A DNA stretch of 64,000 nucleotides. Source: Palaemon carinicauda. Taxonomy: Eukaryota; Arthropoda; Malacostraca; Decapoda; Palaemonidae. The position numbers and the translations under genes were made by a program. Of this stretch, positions 52,989-63,639 are shown piece after piece; positions within the stretch are counted from its first letter, which is position 1, and the number at the start of each line of letters is the position of its first letter. Location: assembly GCF_036898095.1 (NCBI RefSeq), contig NC_090757.1, positions 75,146,311 to 75,210,310 on the forward strand, given 5' to 3'. The notes below the pieces were generated by a model. It was given only the letters and a program-made list of their open reading frames with translations, was not told where the DNA came from and ran no database searches.

Positions 52989-53866
52989 CCCAGATAGCGG
53001 ATTTTTTCATAGACCTTAAATTTAAACATAACTTCTCGTCATCGACTATTAAAGGTTACAGGAGTATGTTGGCAACGGTTTTTAGACACAGGAACTTAGA
53101 CCTTTCTAATAATAAGGATCTACAAGATTTGCTTAGGTCTTTTGATACAACCAAGAAGATTCAAACAGCTCCCCTTGCCTGGAATTTGGATGTTGTCCTT
53201 AAATTTCTCATGAGTGACAGATTTGAGCCTTTACACTCTGCTTCATTTAAGGATTTAACCTTGAAAACTCTGTTTCTGGTTAGCCTTGCCACTGCTAAAA
53301 GGGTTAGTGAGGTACACGCTTTAAGCAGGAACATTGGTTTTCGGAATGGAAAAGCCATTTGTTCTTTACAACTGGGGTTTCTGGCCAAGAATGAAAACCC
53401 TACTTGGCCATGGCCCAAATCCTTCGAGATTTCTAACCTTTCTGATTTGGCGGGAGATGAATTAGAAAGGGTACTCTGACCAGTTAGAGCATTACGACTT
53501 TATGTGGACAGGACTAAGAATCTGAGGGGTAACTCAGACGCTCCGTGGTGTGCAGTTCGGAAACCCTCGATGCCCATGTCAAAGAATGCCTTGTCTTTTT
53601 TCATGAGATTGTTAATTCGAGAAGCTCATGCTCAATGTGATGAGACGGATCAGAGGCTTCTCAAAGTAAAGACACATGAAGTCAGAGCGGTAGCGACTTT
53701 AGTGGCCTTTAAACAGAACCATTCTCTGCAAAGTCTGATGGATACAACCTTTTGGAGAAGTAAGTCTGTTTTTGCATCCCATTATTTGAGAAATGTTCAG
53801 ACTCGCTATGAGGACTGTTTTATGTTGGATCCTTTTGTAGCGGCGAATGCGATAGTAGGTGAATGA
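50963..53866 (+). pseudogene. Element E tyrosine recombinase, two stops, open from the Gag stop
   Basis: The frame is open from 50963, directly after the Gag TGA, through 656 codons across RT/RH to TAG 52931-52933 in the core-binding domain (YQSKW then stop; B has Glu there). It continues STIKGYRSMLATVFRHRNLD, LATAKRVSEVHALSRNIGF (Arg), a TGA at 53477-53479 (Cys in B), PMSKNALSFFMRLLIREAHA, KTHEVRAVATLVAF (HxxR) and FWRSKSVFASHYLRNV (W and Tyr), ending at 53866. The catalytic residues survive. Confidence 0.85.
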
Positions 53867-54250
53867 TCTACCACTACGTTCCCTTTTTCCTAATACCCCT
53901 TTTCTATCTCTTGGAACTCGTTTGTTATGGCTGTTTTTGGAGATTAGTCGTCAGTCTTCCGCAATCTTTGATTTGGTTAGGTGGTCAATTTGTTCCTAGA
54001 GTGCACCTGGAACGAGGGTATTAGTTGAGGTCCTGACATGTTATGGGTGATTGTACCTTTTGACAGATCCTAGAGATTTTCAGCCCGAGTGGATCACTGG
54101 ATCTCTTAAGGATAGCGGACGAAATGAGGCAGAGTATCATTGCTGTCAGCTTCCTTATCAGGTGAGAACCGCTTAAGTTTGTTGTATGTAACCCTTAAGT
54201 GAATTTTTCAATATGTTGCTGTCTCTGACCCGCCACCAATGGGTGTCAAT
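53867..54250 (+). other. Element E 3' noncoding region
   Basis: Between YR and ICR; diverged counterpart of 23820-24220 in B. No gene. Confidence 0.6.
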
Positions 54251-54357
54251 CAGCTCTTTATATAACCAGCGGGTAAGTTTTATATTTAAAAATGATATTT
54301 TCTTATTAAAATAAATTTTTGAATATACTTACCCGCTGGTTATATAAATTTAACACC
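54251..54357 (+). repeat. Element E internal complementary region
   Basis: CAGCTCTTTATATAACCAGC and TTTTATATTT complement the left end (47911-47950). ATTTTTGAATATACTTACCC and the following bases complement the right end (54530-54591). Confidence 0.93.
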
Positions 54358-54406
54358 CACCCTCCTCCCCTCTAGAGACTACCTGTGGTATTGCTATGAG
54401 GCATGG

Positions 54407-54550
54407 AAGAACTGAAGGTGTGTTGTTGTTCCACCTGAACTACCGCTAGGGTGCGGGTATACACCTGCCGTATCTTCGATAGCGCGAGATTTTGAATTTC
54501 AGCCAGGGCGTCGGGGGTCTTCAGCTCTTTATATAACCAGCGGGTAAGTA
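54407..54550 (+). repeat. Element E right inverted terminal repeat
   Basis: Inverted partner of 47923-48066. Confidence 0.9.
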
Positions 54551-54591
54551 CAGTATATTCAAAAATTTATTTTATTATGAAAATATCATTT

Positions 54592-55091
54592 CTATGGGTT
54601 AACAGGATACTCAAAGTATGTCTGATAAAGTTTCGTTCCCGCTGTCCACTATCTGGGCTAATTCACAACAGTTTTTGTTAAGTCCCTCACACTTTGGAAT
54701 TTCTGTCAATATACACAGTCAAATGTCTACAGTATGGTTCTCTACTTGATAAAGAAACCTATGGTACAATCAATTCCACAGTTCTATGGGTAAACAAGAT
54801 ACACACAGTATGTCTGATATACATATGTTCCCGCTGTCCACTGCCTGGGCTAATTCACAAGTTTTTGTCAGATCCCTCACCCTTGGGAATTTCTGTCAAT
54901 GTGCACAGTCAAAGGTCTGCAGTATGCTCCATTACTTGATTGCAATTCTAGTTGCCATCTCCAAGCCCAACAAGGAGTAGGGCATGCTACAATAAAAGAA
55001 TATCACGAGACAAGGATGAAGGACCAAAATATAAAAAAACTAACATCCTAATAAAAATATGAAAAATAATTTGTATTTTTCTTAACTATTT
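54592..55091. repeat. Tandem repeat of about 170 bp that received element E
   Basis: 54592-54756 continues the unit broken by E. A second unit starts at about 54757 with ACCTATGGTACAATCAATTC and repeats CCCGCTGTCCACT, GGGCTAATTCACAA and TCTGTCAAT with small changes. It ends before 55092, where C3 gag resumes. Confidence 0.7.
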
Positions 55092-57530
55092 CTCCACAAC
55101 GCTGCAGCTAGTCCTCAGACTTCGTTCGCGATCCCCGTCGGTGGATGTTCGCCCTTCCAAAGGGCACATCCCGGTTCCAGTTCAACCTTCACGCTGATCT
55201 GCTGACCTGCCTTCACCGTTCCTGTCTCCTATTCATCATCTGCCTGCTTGTGCTGCACCTCCCAAGTGTTTAGCTGCACGCCAACGCTCTCCAGTGCATC
55301 AGAGCTCACTAGCATCACATCAGCGCCCTCCAGCACTTCAACGCTTTCCAGAGCGTCATAGCTCGCTAGCGCTCTCCAGCGTTTCAGCGCTCTTCGGTGC
55401 CTCAACACTCGCCTGCTCATCAGCGCATTGCAATGCCCCAGTGATTTCCTGCTCGCCGCTGCTCTCCAGCGCATTCTCGCAGGTCTAAGGAACAACGTTT
55501 GCCAGCTAGCCAGCGCACATTCGCTCGCCCGTGCAACTGCGCTCCCCTGCGCAGCGCCATTCTCCTGTCCGCCCACGCGCTCCAACTCGCAAGTGTTCTG
55601 CACACCAGAGCTTGCCTGTGCGCCAGCACACTCCGGCTTGCCAGCGCTCTCCAGCTCGCCAGTGCTCACTTGCGCACTCACATTTACCTGCGCATCAGCA
55701 CTCCTGCGCACCATCACTCTCCTTCGCGCCATCACACTCCGTCTCGCCAGCGCTCTCCTGCGCAGTTGCGCAAAACCTCAGAGCAGGTTCTACGGGCTTC
55801 AAGATTCAAGGAACTTCACAGTAGAGATTGTGACAGGTCACCATTGCCTCATTCCCCTCCCCGCAAACATATTACAGCGCGACCACTGGGGAAAGAGAAA
55901 GAGAAGGGTTCAGGATCCCGAAGATTCGATCTACAAAGGCGGACCCACCATCACAAACATCAGTTGAGACTCCTCACAGGGAACCTACGGTCCCTTTCCT
56001 TTTAGGGGATCTGCCTGACAGTGCGTCTGTCTGCAAGCAGCCTTGGTTCGGTGCCGTGGTCAGTGCAGTAGTGCAAGCCTTGGGGCCTGCCATATCATCC
56101 CGCTCGTCACTGACCTCCCCTCCAGCGGCACCAGCATACCTTCCACGAGGAACCTTGGCTCCTTCTCCCATGAAGAGGAAAAGATGAGTTTTAGACGCGA
56201 TCATATTCCCTAGGGTGAAGCTAACTCCGGTTAGGCCTTCAAGGCCTGTCCTTCCTGTTTCTCCCACCGGACGCGCTCCTACCTTACCTCTGCCGAGGGA
56301 GTTGCATGAGGCCCGAATTTCCTCCCTTCCACCTTCGGAGGAAGTTTCTCCTTGCATGGAGAGTTCTCCACCACCGACGGATGTCAGGAGGAACAATCCC
56401 ATCTGGCCTTCGATGCTCGAGTCCTACCTCCTTCCTCAGAAGGAATCTAAGGACTCAAAGACTCTCCCAAAGCTCTCTACAAGGACTTCCAGGCCTACAG
56501 GAACCAATAGTCACTCTAGGGATGCCTGCAACCCATCCCCGTGAGTAACTCACTGGAATGGAAGAAGGAGACTTCGCTGCTAGTCCCACTTCGGAAGGGG
56601 AGCAGAAAGAGTCAGAACATGCATTCTGGCAAGTTCTGACTCCTCTTAGAGTACTCAACGTGTTTACGGACCCGGAGATACCCCCACGAGAGGGCAAAAC
56701 CACAGTCTTAGACCGTGTTTTTGGCACTCAGAAGCCCTCTCAAGACCAGTGCAGCCTTGCCCTGGTATCAAGGGCTGAAGGGTGCCCGGGCTAAGATCGT
56801 CCAACAGCTCTCCGAACTCTCCTCCCAACGTTCTGGCTCGACCACCTAGCTTTTCCCACCACCTCGCGTCCAGCAAAGGAGGTATTTTGAGGTCTTGGAC
56901 AAGCCACGTCCAGCTCTTCTTCTTGTCAGTCTGGAAGAGCTCACCAAGGGAGTCTCTCTAGAGAGGCTTTCCAGCCGTCAGGTCTCATTCTCGGCATGAG
57001 AGATCCTCAACCAGGAGAAGGTCACGAAGTATGCCATGCAGGCTACATCATGGCTTGATCTGTGGTTGGGGACCCTGGGAATCCTGGTTCGAAACGAGGA
57101 TTTCTCCAAGGAACGCACCAGGAAAGTGATGGAAATCAGACACGCACCATTGAGTTGCTTACCCATCAAGTCTCAAACTTATGGGCAAACACCATTCTGA
57201 AACGTAGAGAAGCAGTGTCTGAGAGATTCCATCAGCAGGTGCCAAATGCCAAGATCGCTAGGCTTAGGAACTCCCCTTTAGAGGGGACATCTCTGTTTTA
57301 GCCGAAGGATGTAGAACATGCTGCTGAGAGATGGAGGAAGTCCCACCAGGACTCCCTCTGCCATAGCGCTTTGACATCCAAGCCCTATAAACCACCAGCT
57401 CCACAGAAGTTCCATCCAATGAAGGTCATAACAAAAAAGGCTGCAGCGAAGACAGCGGTGTCTAAAAAGCCCTTTCCGACCAAAGATGGGAAAGGCATTA
57501 GGTCCTCCAGGGGAGGAAGATTTCCTAGAT
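55092..57530 (+). pseudogene. C3 Gag, second part
   Basis: Resumes at GCAGCTAGTCCTCAGACTTC, collinear with C4 62545. Contains the worn 18-bp repeat (55270-55760), MKRKR then a stop and DAIIFPRVKLTPVRPSRPVL, ESEHAFWQVLTPLRVLNVFT, LDRVFGTQKP, and LTHQVSNLWANTILKRREAV near the C-terminus. Many frame breaks. Confidence 0.65.
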
Positions 57531-57589
57531 GAGTGGCCGAGGCTGCTAACGCTAGGAAAGGCATTCCCCGCGCTTGTCCACCTGTGGGG

Positions 57590-59050
57590 GGATGCCTATA
57601 AAATTTCTGGGACAGGTGAAAGCAACTCAGGGCCGAGCCCCTGACAATCTTTGTGATTCGTTTAGGGTATTGCAGAAGTCCAGACCCTGTTGAAGAAGGG
57701 CACTCTCCAAGAGGTCCTCGACGAGTTGCCAGGCTTCTATAGTTGACTCTTTCTTGTGTAAAAGGCTGCTGGAGGCTGGAGGCTGGAGACCCGTCATCGA
57801 CCTCTCAGCTCTGAACAAGTTTGTCAAGCAAACTCCGTTCAGCATGGAGACGGCAGACACAGTCAGACAACCGGTAAGATGATGTGACTTCATTTGCACA
57901 CTGTACCCAAAGGAAGCGTACTTCCAGATCCCAATCCATGTGTCTTCAAGGAAGTACCTAATAGAAAATACCAGTTCAAGATGCTGTGCTTTGGTCTTTC
58001 CACAGCACATCAAGTCTTCACCAGAGTATTCACCCTAGTATCATCTTGGGCACAGAGGATTGGCATCCGTCTCCTCTGTTATTTGGACAACTGGCTAATC
58101 CTAGCGGACTCGGTAGCAACCCTTTTTCAACACAGACAAACTTCTGAGGCTTTGCCAAGATCTGGGGATCATGGTAAACGTCACTAAGTCCGCCCTGCTT
58201 CCTACGCAGACACTGGTATACCTAGGCATGATAGTAGACACCAATCTCCACAAAGCCTTCCCATCAGACAACAGGATAATAAGGCTCCCTCAGACGGGAA
58301 GAACTTCCAGCTCATACGTGGCTACGTCTTCTCGGACACCTTTCATCTCTTGCCCAGCTAGTTACCAACGGTCGCCTCAGGATTTGATCTCTCCAGTGGC
58401 GACTTAAGTCTCGGTGGAATCAGGCCTTCGACTCCCCAAACATCTTGATCATCGACCTCGAGTGGTGGGTGTCAGACGAAAACCTACAAAAGGGAGTGGA
58501 TCTTCTTGTCCTCCCCCAAGATTTGATGCTATTTATAGATGCTTCAGTAAAAGTATGGGGGCCCCACATGCTGCACCACACGACCTCAGACCTGAGTAAA
58601 AAAAGTACCTCCACCTAAATCTCTTAGAGATGAAGGCTGTCTCTCTGGCCCTTCAACAGTTCCACTAGTTCTTGGCAAGGCACTCGGTGGTGGTGATGAA
58701 CGGCAACACCACAATAGTGGCTTACATCAACAAACAAGGAGGTACCTTTTCGCAGCCCCTATCCCATCTAGCACTAGAGATACTGAGATGGGCCGAGATT
58801 CACTCGATACCACTATCGACACGCTTCATTCCAGGCAAGAGGAATGTGCTCACCGACAACCTAAGCAGAGTATCTCAGATAGTGAGTACTGAGTGGTCTT
58901 TGGGTCATCTAGTAGCCAAAAAAGTTCTAACTTTGTGGGGTTCTCTGACTGTGGATCTCTTCGCAACAGCCCTGAACTTAAGGCTCTTGTTGTACTGCTC
59001 CCCAATCCCAGACCCCAAAGGCTCTCTGGTAAGGTCCATTCCAACAACGG
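57590..59050 (+). pseudogene. C3 reverse transcriptase/RNase H, broken, YLDD changed to YLDN
   Basis: Fragments: EVQTLLKKGTLQEVLDELPG, KYQFKMLCFGLSTAHQVFTR, and the catalytic box as CYLDNWLILADSVA (about 58077-58105), so the second catalytic Asp is Asn. YLGMIVDTNLHKAFPSDNR; RNase H FIDASVKVWGPHML (about 58531, frame kept), VVMNGNTTIVAYINKQGG (SDN changed to NGN) and NVLTDNLSRVSQ (ADN changed to TDN). Several catalytic positions are lost. Confidence 0.8.
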
Positions 59051-59092
59051 TGGGACAACATCGACGTTTACGCCTTTCCCCCTTTCTGTCTG

Positions 59093-60290
59093 ATGAGGAG
59101 GGTACTCAACAAGGCTAGAACATCGGTCAACCTCTCAATGACTTTTATAGCTCCGCTATGGCATCATATGGAGTGGTTTCCGGACCTTCTGCACCTCCTG
59201 ACGGAGTCTCCAAGAGAACTTCCTCCACGACACGATCTACTCAAACAGTCACATGCCAACATCTTTCACAAGACTTCATGCCTAGAGACTTTCCAGCATC
59301 TTAGAGAGGATTTTTGCAACAAGTTGCAAGCAGGATGTCTGGATACCTGCGGAAATTATCGGCAGCAGTCTACCAGGCAAAGTGGAAGGGCTTCTGTGGT
59401 TGGTGTCATGGAAGGGGTATCTCCTTTTGATGCCAGTATTCTAGCATTAGCGGAGTTCATTGTGTATTTACGTGAGGAAATATGCCTTTCAGAATCAGTG
59501 GTTAAAGGCTATCCTTCAGCCTTAAGCCTAGCCCTTAGACTTCACGGAATGGATATATCCTCATCGCTAGAACTTTCCTTACTCACATTGAGTTACGAAC
59601 TTACCTGTCCTCAGTCTGAAGTGAGACCTCCCCTATGTAACGTGGTTCAAGTTTCAGGTCTCTAAAGAGACCTCCCTGTGAACTATTACGCCAGGCAACA
59701 GATCGCCACCTGACTTGGAAGACGGTGTTCCTACTAGCTTTAGCTTCTGCCAAGCGAGTTAGTGAACTTCATGGTCTTTCATACGACATCACCCATCCAA
59801 GGGGATGGGGAGAGGTAACGTTCGGCATCGTCCCTTAGTTTGTAGCCAAGACTCGGAATCCGGGAGTAGTGGATCCCCGATTTAACTCCTTCCGGATTTC
59901 GAGTCTACGCTCTGTAACTGATGACCCTGATCATCTCTTACTCTGCCCAGTGAGGAGTGTGAGGCTGTAACTCAAGAAAACAGCTGCAGCCCGGCCCCTG
60001 TGTGTCTGCACTTTTCGTCAGCACAGGGGGGAACAAGAGGAGGGTCACTGAGAATACCATCTTATCCTGGATTCGCAAGGTCATAGACCATGCTCTGAAA
60101 CTGGACCCTCCTCCTTCACGTAGCCCCAGAGCCCATGATATCAGAAGCGTAGCTATGTCTCTGGCCTTCGAAAGAAACTTCTCTGTGACGCAGGTTCTAC
60201 AGGCTGGGGTGTGGAAAGACGTGACCCACATGAGGCTTGATATGTTAACTATCGGCCCTGTGGTGGCTGCACAACAGCTGGTATAATACC
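59093..60290 (+). pseudogene. C3 tyrosine recombinase, broken
   Basis: Core-binding fragments (VVKGYPSALSLALRLHGMDI), Arg box LASAKRVSELHGLSYDITH in another frame (about 59737), stops near 59838 and 59970, then an open 94-codon end with RRVTENTILSWIRKVIDHAL, RSPRAHDIRSVAMSLAF (HxxR) and QAGVWKDVTHMRLDM, where the nucleophile Tyr region is deleted. Confidence 0.75.
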
Positions 60291-60493
60291 TCAAGCTCCT
60301 TATTGGACTAATAGCAGATAGTTGAGGGCATTGTTACCCGGTTTTAGTCTGCGTGAATGAATAGGTTTGACTGGCTCTTATTCCTTTTTTCATCCTCCCC
60401 TCTCTTGGGGAAAGCAGCATCCTGGGTTCTCTGCACCACTGACCTCAAACCACTGCAGGTAAATCATGCTCCCTTGTGTTCCTAATATTAAGC

Positions 60494-61208
60494 CCCAGAT
60501 CACCTCCAAACACAAAAGTATCAATTAAAAAAAAGAACCACTTTACTTAGTAAATAGATATTTTCAGGGTACAATTATATTAACATTGCCAACACTATAT
60601 AAGCATATGAACTCAATATGTGTGTTCTTTGTCCGTCTGTCACTCTGTATTTATGTCCATCGTCACGTGAATTTCGTTCATTTTTTTCAGGCTTCCCTTT
60701 TTTTACATGAAAATACTCAAATATCATATAAACAACTTGTAATTGAGCTTTTCCCAAAATCTCGAACAGATCAAGATATAAATAAATAAATAGATGAATA
60801 TCCGTGACGTCATACTGAATTTTGTGTGTTATTTAATTAAATTATCTCTAGCGATATTATTTATCATCTTATATAAAAAAGCTCAATTACACAATAATTA
60901 CAAAACATATATACGTTAACATGTCTAGTCAAAATGATTAAATTATTTTCCAAATTTAAGCAAATATTTGAAGTGGAAAAAAAGATACTTTTGAGTAATC
61001 GCGCTTCAAAGTTTTCAGTGACGTGCGTGAACGTATGACACGATACTTTGGTTAAAGGCGTTATGATTGATATTGTTTTTGCATGTGACTTTCTAAACAG
61101 TTATACAGTATATCGATATTAGATTTAATTTGTCTTGGTTTATTGTAATAAATAGAAATAATTACTATTTACTTATGTTGGTATCAAGTTGAGTGTTGAT
61201 ATCGTTAG

Positions 61209-61287
<79 letters not shown>

Positions 61288-61635
61288 AGTTGCTTTCCCT
61301 AATTTACAGTTAGTGTGTATCACAGCCCTGAGTGAGCAAAGGGGTGAAAAGATACGAGATATCTCTAAATTTTTAGGAATGAAATGCAACAAAAAACAAG
61401 CGGAAATAAACAGTATTTCAGACCACATAAGGCTTATTCTCGCTCTTGGCCCATTTAAATAGGTTATACCACAGTTACACCCATATCCCTTTAAAGCTCC
61501 GTGACCACCGAAAATGGCAGGGGAACGTGCTAACAAACTTTGCGTCCTATGCTTTAATAGTTATAGAATATAAATTTATGAAAAACTCCTTAAATGTTTT
61601 GGAAAAATAATTGGTTCCCAGGGGGGATCCAGGCC
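60494..61635. mobile_element. 1.1 kb insertion in the C3 3' region with TTAAGC at both ends
   Basis: TTAAGC lies at 60488-60493 and 61636-61641. The family C sequence without the insertion (C2 39131-39150) has TATTAAGCTAATAC once. The insert is AT-rich, has no long gene, and includes a poly-C plus (CT)n block at 61209-61284. Terminal inverted repeats are weak at best. It may be a TTAA-targeting element such as piggyBac, or another repeat. Confidence 0.55.
61209..61284 (+). repeat. Poly-C plus (CT)n microsatellite
   Basis: C run (about 61209-61216), then CT repeated to 61284. It resembles the tail of LINE copy 2 (C run then CT) but no LINE 3' sequence precedes it. Confidence 0.95.
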
Positions 61636-61917
61636 TTAAGCTAATACTGTTGCGTCCCCATACCCTGGCAAGGTGGTATTTGGAAAGTCCTGGTCACAAC
61701 AGTTTTCCTACTAAGACTCGGAATAACTTTTACCTGGACAGTCACACTTCTAAACATCTCAACACACAGCTTGCGTATGCCGCGGACCGTTTGTAGCAAG
61801 GTTTAGTGAGGTGCAGGGGCTCTTTATTTTTTGTACAAACCTATTCAAAATAAGGAGCCCCTGGGTAAAGCCAAAAGCCAGTTTGGCAGGGACGTCCACC
61901 TTCCTAATGGCTGAGTC
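61636..61917 (+). other. C3 3' noncoding region after the insertion
   Basis: Matches C1 32400-32517 and C2 39130-39410 (GTTGCGTCCCCATACCCTGG, CACACAGCTTGCGTATGCCG, AAAGCCAAAAGCCAG). Homology to C2 ends near 61917, before the ICR. Confidence 0.7.
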
Positions 61918-62205
61918 TCTCTTCATAAATCTCTTCTCCTTAGAAGTACGCCCATTGCAGCTCCTGATCAACACTTCATCTTCGAGATACAGTACTAGCT
62001 CCGGCTACGCTTCCTCAGGCAGCGCTCTTGGCAGACCATATTAGAGCACTGGGAGGAGGTTCGCCTCCAAGTTTTGGACTACTTTCCCTTCCAAAGGAAA
62101 CTTTTCCTCCTCAGGTGTTGGGTTGTTTCTCCCTTGCGAGGGAGAATTCCCTGTATCTTCTTCACCACTTCACATCGACTCCGACTGCTGTTGCTGTCTT
62201 CATCT

Positions 62206-62260
62206 AGACTACGCTCCCCCATTGCTGAGTCTCTGTTCCTTCGGGGGTGGAACGTAGTCT
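62206..62260 (+). other. Hairpin in C4 gag (hairpin 1), re-paired stem
   Basis: AGACTACG (62206-62213) pairs with CGTAGTCT (62253-62260) and CCCCC (62216-62220) with GGGGG (62243-62247), with a small internal loop. The lower stem sequence differs from C1 on both arms, yet pairing is kept. Confidence 0.75.
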
Positions 62261-62739
62261 AAGGCAGGTCTTTCCTGTGAAGTGGTCGTCTCTCGTTCAC
62301 GAGAGGGGCCGCTCATGGTGACTCCTCGTTGGAGGATTGCTACCGCTGAAGGTCAGCTTGTTGATCCACTGGCCCCAGGGCCATCATTAAAGAGCATCAT
62401 CCCTTCTCCTTAGAAGTATGCTCAGAATTGCCTTTTTGGTTCTTCAGCAACGCAGCCTTCTCTTGCCGAGGAGCCTCCGCTTTCTTCGTCTTCTGGCCCT
62501 CGACCTTCGCCGTTCCTGGACCTTCTCCTGATGACGCGACAGCTAGTCTTCAGACTTCGGTCTTGGACTCTTTTTGTGGATCGCTCACAATTCCCCAAAA
62601 TGGATGTTCGCCCTTCCAAAGGGCACATCCCTGTTCCTAACCTCCCTTCACTTTTCGTGTCACGTGATGTTTCTAAACATCCCTCACCCTTAAGAATGCG
62701 CCTTCCTTCTCAGTGTTCCAGACATTCGGCGGGGCGCCA

Positions 62740-63340
62740 GCGCTCATCAGTGCACCAGCGCCCACCGACAGCTCGTCAACGCTTTCCAGCTCGTCTACGC
62801 TCTCTAGCGCTTCAGCGCTCTCTAATGCCCCAGCGATCTCCTGTTTGCCGGTGCCCTCCAGCACGTTTTCGCTGCTCTCAGCACCAGCGGTTGCAGGCTT
62901 GCCAGCTCATCTACACTCATCCAGCAAGACTGCGGCTCTCTCCAGCTCGCAAAATGTTCTCCTGTGCGTCAGTGCCTGCCTGCGCGCCCGCGCTCCCCCG
63001 AGCACCTACGCTTGCATGCACACCAGCGTTCTCCACTTCATCAGCGCTCGCCAGCGCTCTCCAGCTTGCATGCGCGCCTGCACTCGCCTGCGCACCTTTG
63101 CTCGCCTGTGTAACTGTGCTTGCTTGTGCACCAGCATTCTCTGTCTCGCCAGCACTTGCCTGTGCGCCCGCGCTCCCCTGGGCACCAGCGCACCAAAGCT
63201 TGCTTGCTCGCCAGTGCTCTCCTGTGTAGTGCTTTCCTGCTCGCAAGTGCTCTCCGGCTTGCCAGTGCTCTCCGGCTCGCCAGTGTTCTCCGGCTCGCCA
63301 GCGCTCGTAAACGCATCAGTACCCTCCTGCGCACTTGCGC
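62740..63340 (+). repeat. 18-bp minisatellite in C4 gag
   Basis: Worn copies of GCCAGCGCTCTCC(T/A)GC with alternating GCTTGCCAG/GCTCGCCAG variants. The densest near-identical run is at 63236-63305 (GCTCTCCGGCTTGCCAGT). Confidence 0.85.
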
Positions 63341-63562
63341 GTTAGGCAAAAAGAACAAAAAGGAATACTTTTTGACAGGTCACCATCGCCCCATTCCCCG
63401 CCCCCCAGACGCATTACAGCGCGCCCGTCGGGAAAAGAGGGAAGAGGCTTCACAGAAGGGTTTAAGATCCTGAAGATTCCATCTTCCAAGGCGGATGCAG
63501 CATATCGAACATCGGTCGAGAATCCTCACAGGGAACTCTTGGTCCCCTTCTCTTCAGGAAGT

Positions 63563-63589
63563 TTTTCTGACAGTACCACTGTCAGAAAA
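63563..63589 (+). other. Perfect 12-bp hairpin in C4 gag (hairpin 2)
   Basis: TTTTCTGACAGT and ACTGTCAGAAAA flank ACC. Equivalent to 34545-34563 in C2. Confidence 0.85.
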
Positions 63590-63639
63590 CACAATCTGGA
63601 CATTGTGAACAGCCTATCATTAGCTCATCACTAGTCCGC

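Larger units (their letters stand above)
47911..54591 (+). mobile_element. DIRS1-like retrotransposon E, relative of B
   Basis: Inverted repeats at 47923-48066 and 54407-54550, ICR at 54251-54357, gag, RT/RH and YR in order. RT/RH is intact. Gag has three internal stops and YR two. Same gene plan and frame relations as B but clearly diverged. The empty-site sequence (CCACAGTTCTATGGG) is visible in the neighbouring repeat unit at about 54778, and no target duplication is seen. Confidence 0.9.
46563..61917 (+). mobile_element. DIRS1-like family C, copy 3 (C3), truncated and twice interrupted
   Basis: Starts abruptly in gag at 46564, exactly after the right end of C2. Gag is split by a 7.7 kb insertion (47359-55091) that contains element E. 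RT/RH and YR follow at 57590-60290. The 3' noncoding region is split by a 1.1 kb insertion (60494-61635) and ends near 61917, where it meets C4. Same strand as C1 and C2. Confidence 0.75.
62090..63634 (+). pseudogene. C4 Gag, degenerate
   Basis: Aligned blocks: RIATAEGQLVDPLAP-like (about 62335), SLAEEPPLSSSSGPRPSPFL in one frame, then an open stretch 62531-63229 that is rich in RQRSPA-type hexapeptides, and a 99-codon end with SPSPHSPPPRRITARPSGKE and GSFSDSTTVRK. Frame breaks throughout. Confidence 0.6.

Noticed and set aside
61193..61536. Open frames over the CT microsatellite (repeated Leu-Ser or Arg-Glu)
   Set aside because: Dinucleotide repeats are open in several frames by nature. There is no start context or domain.
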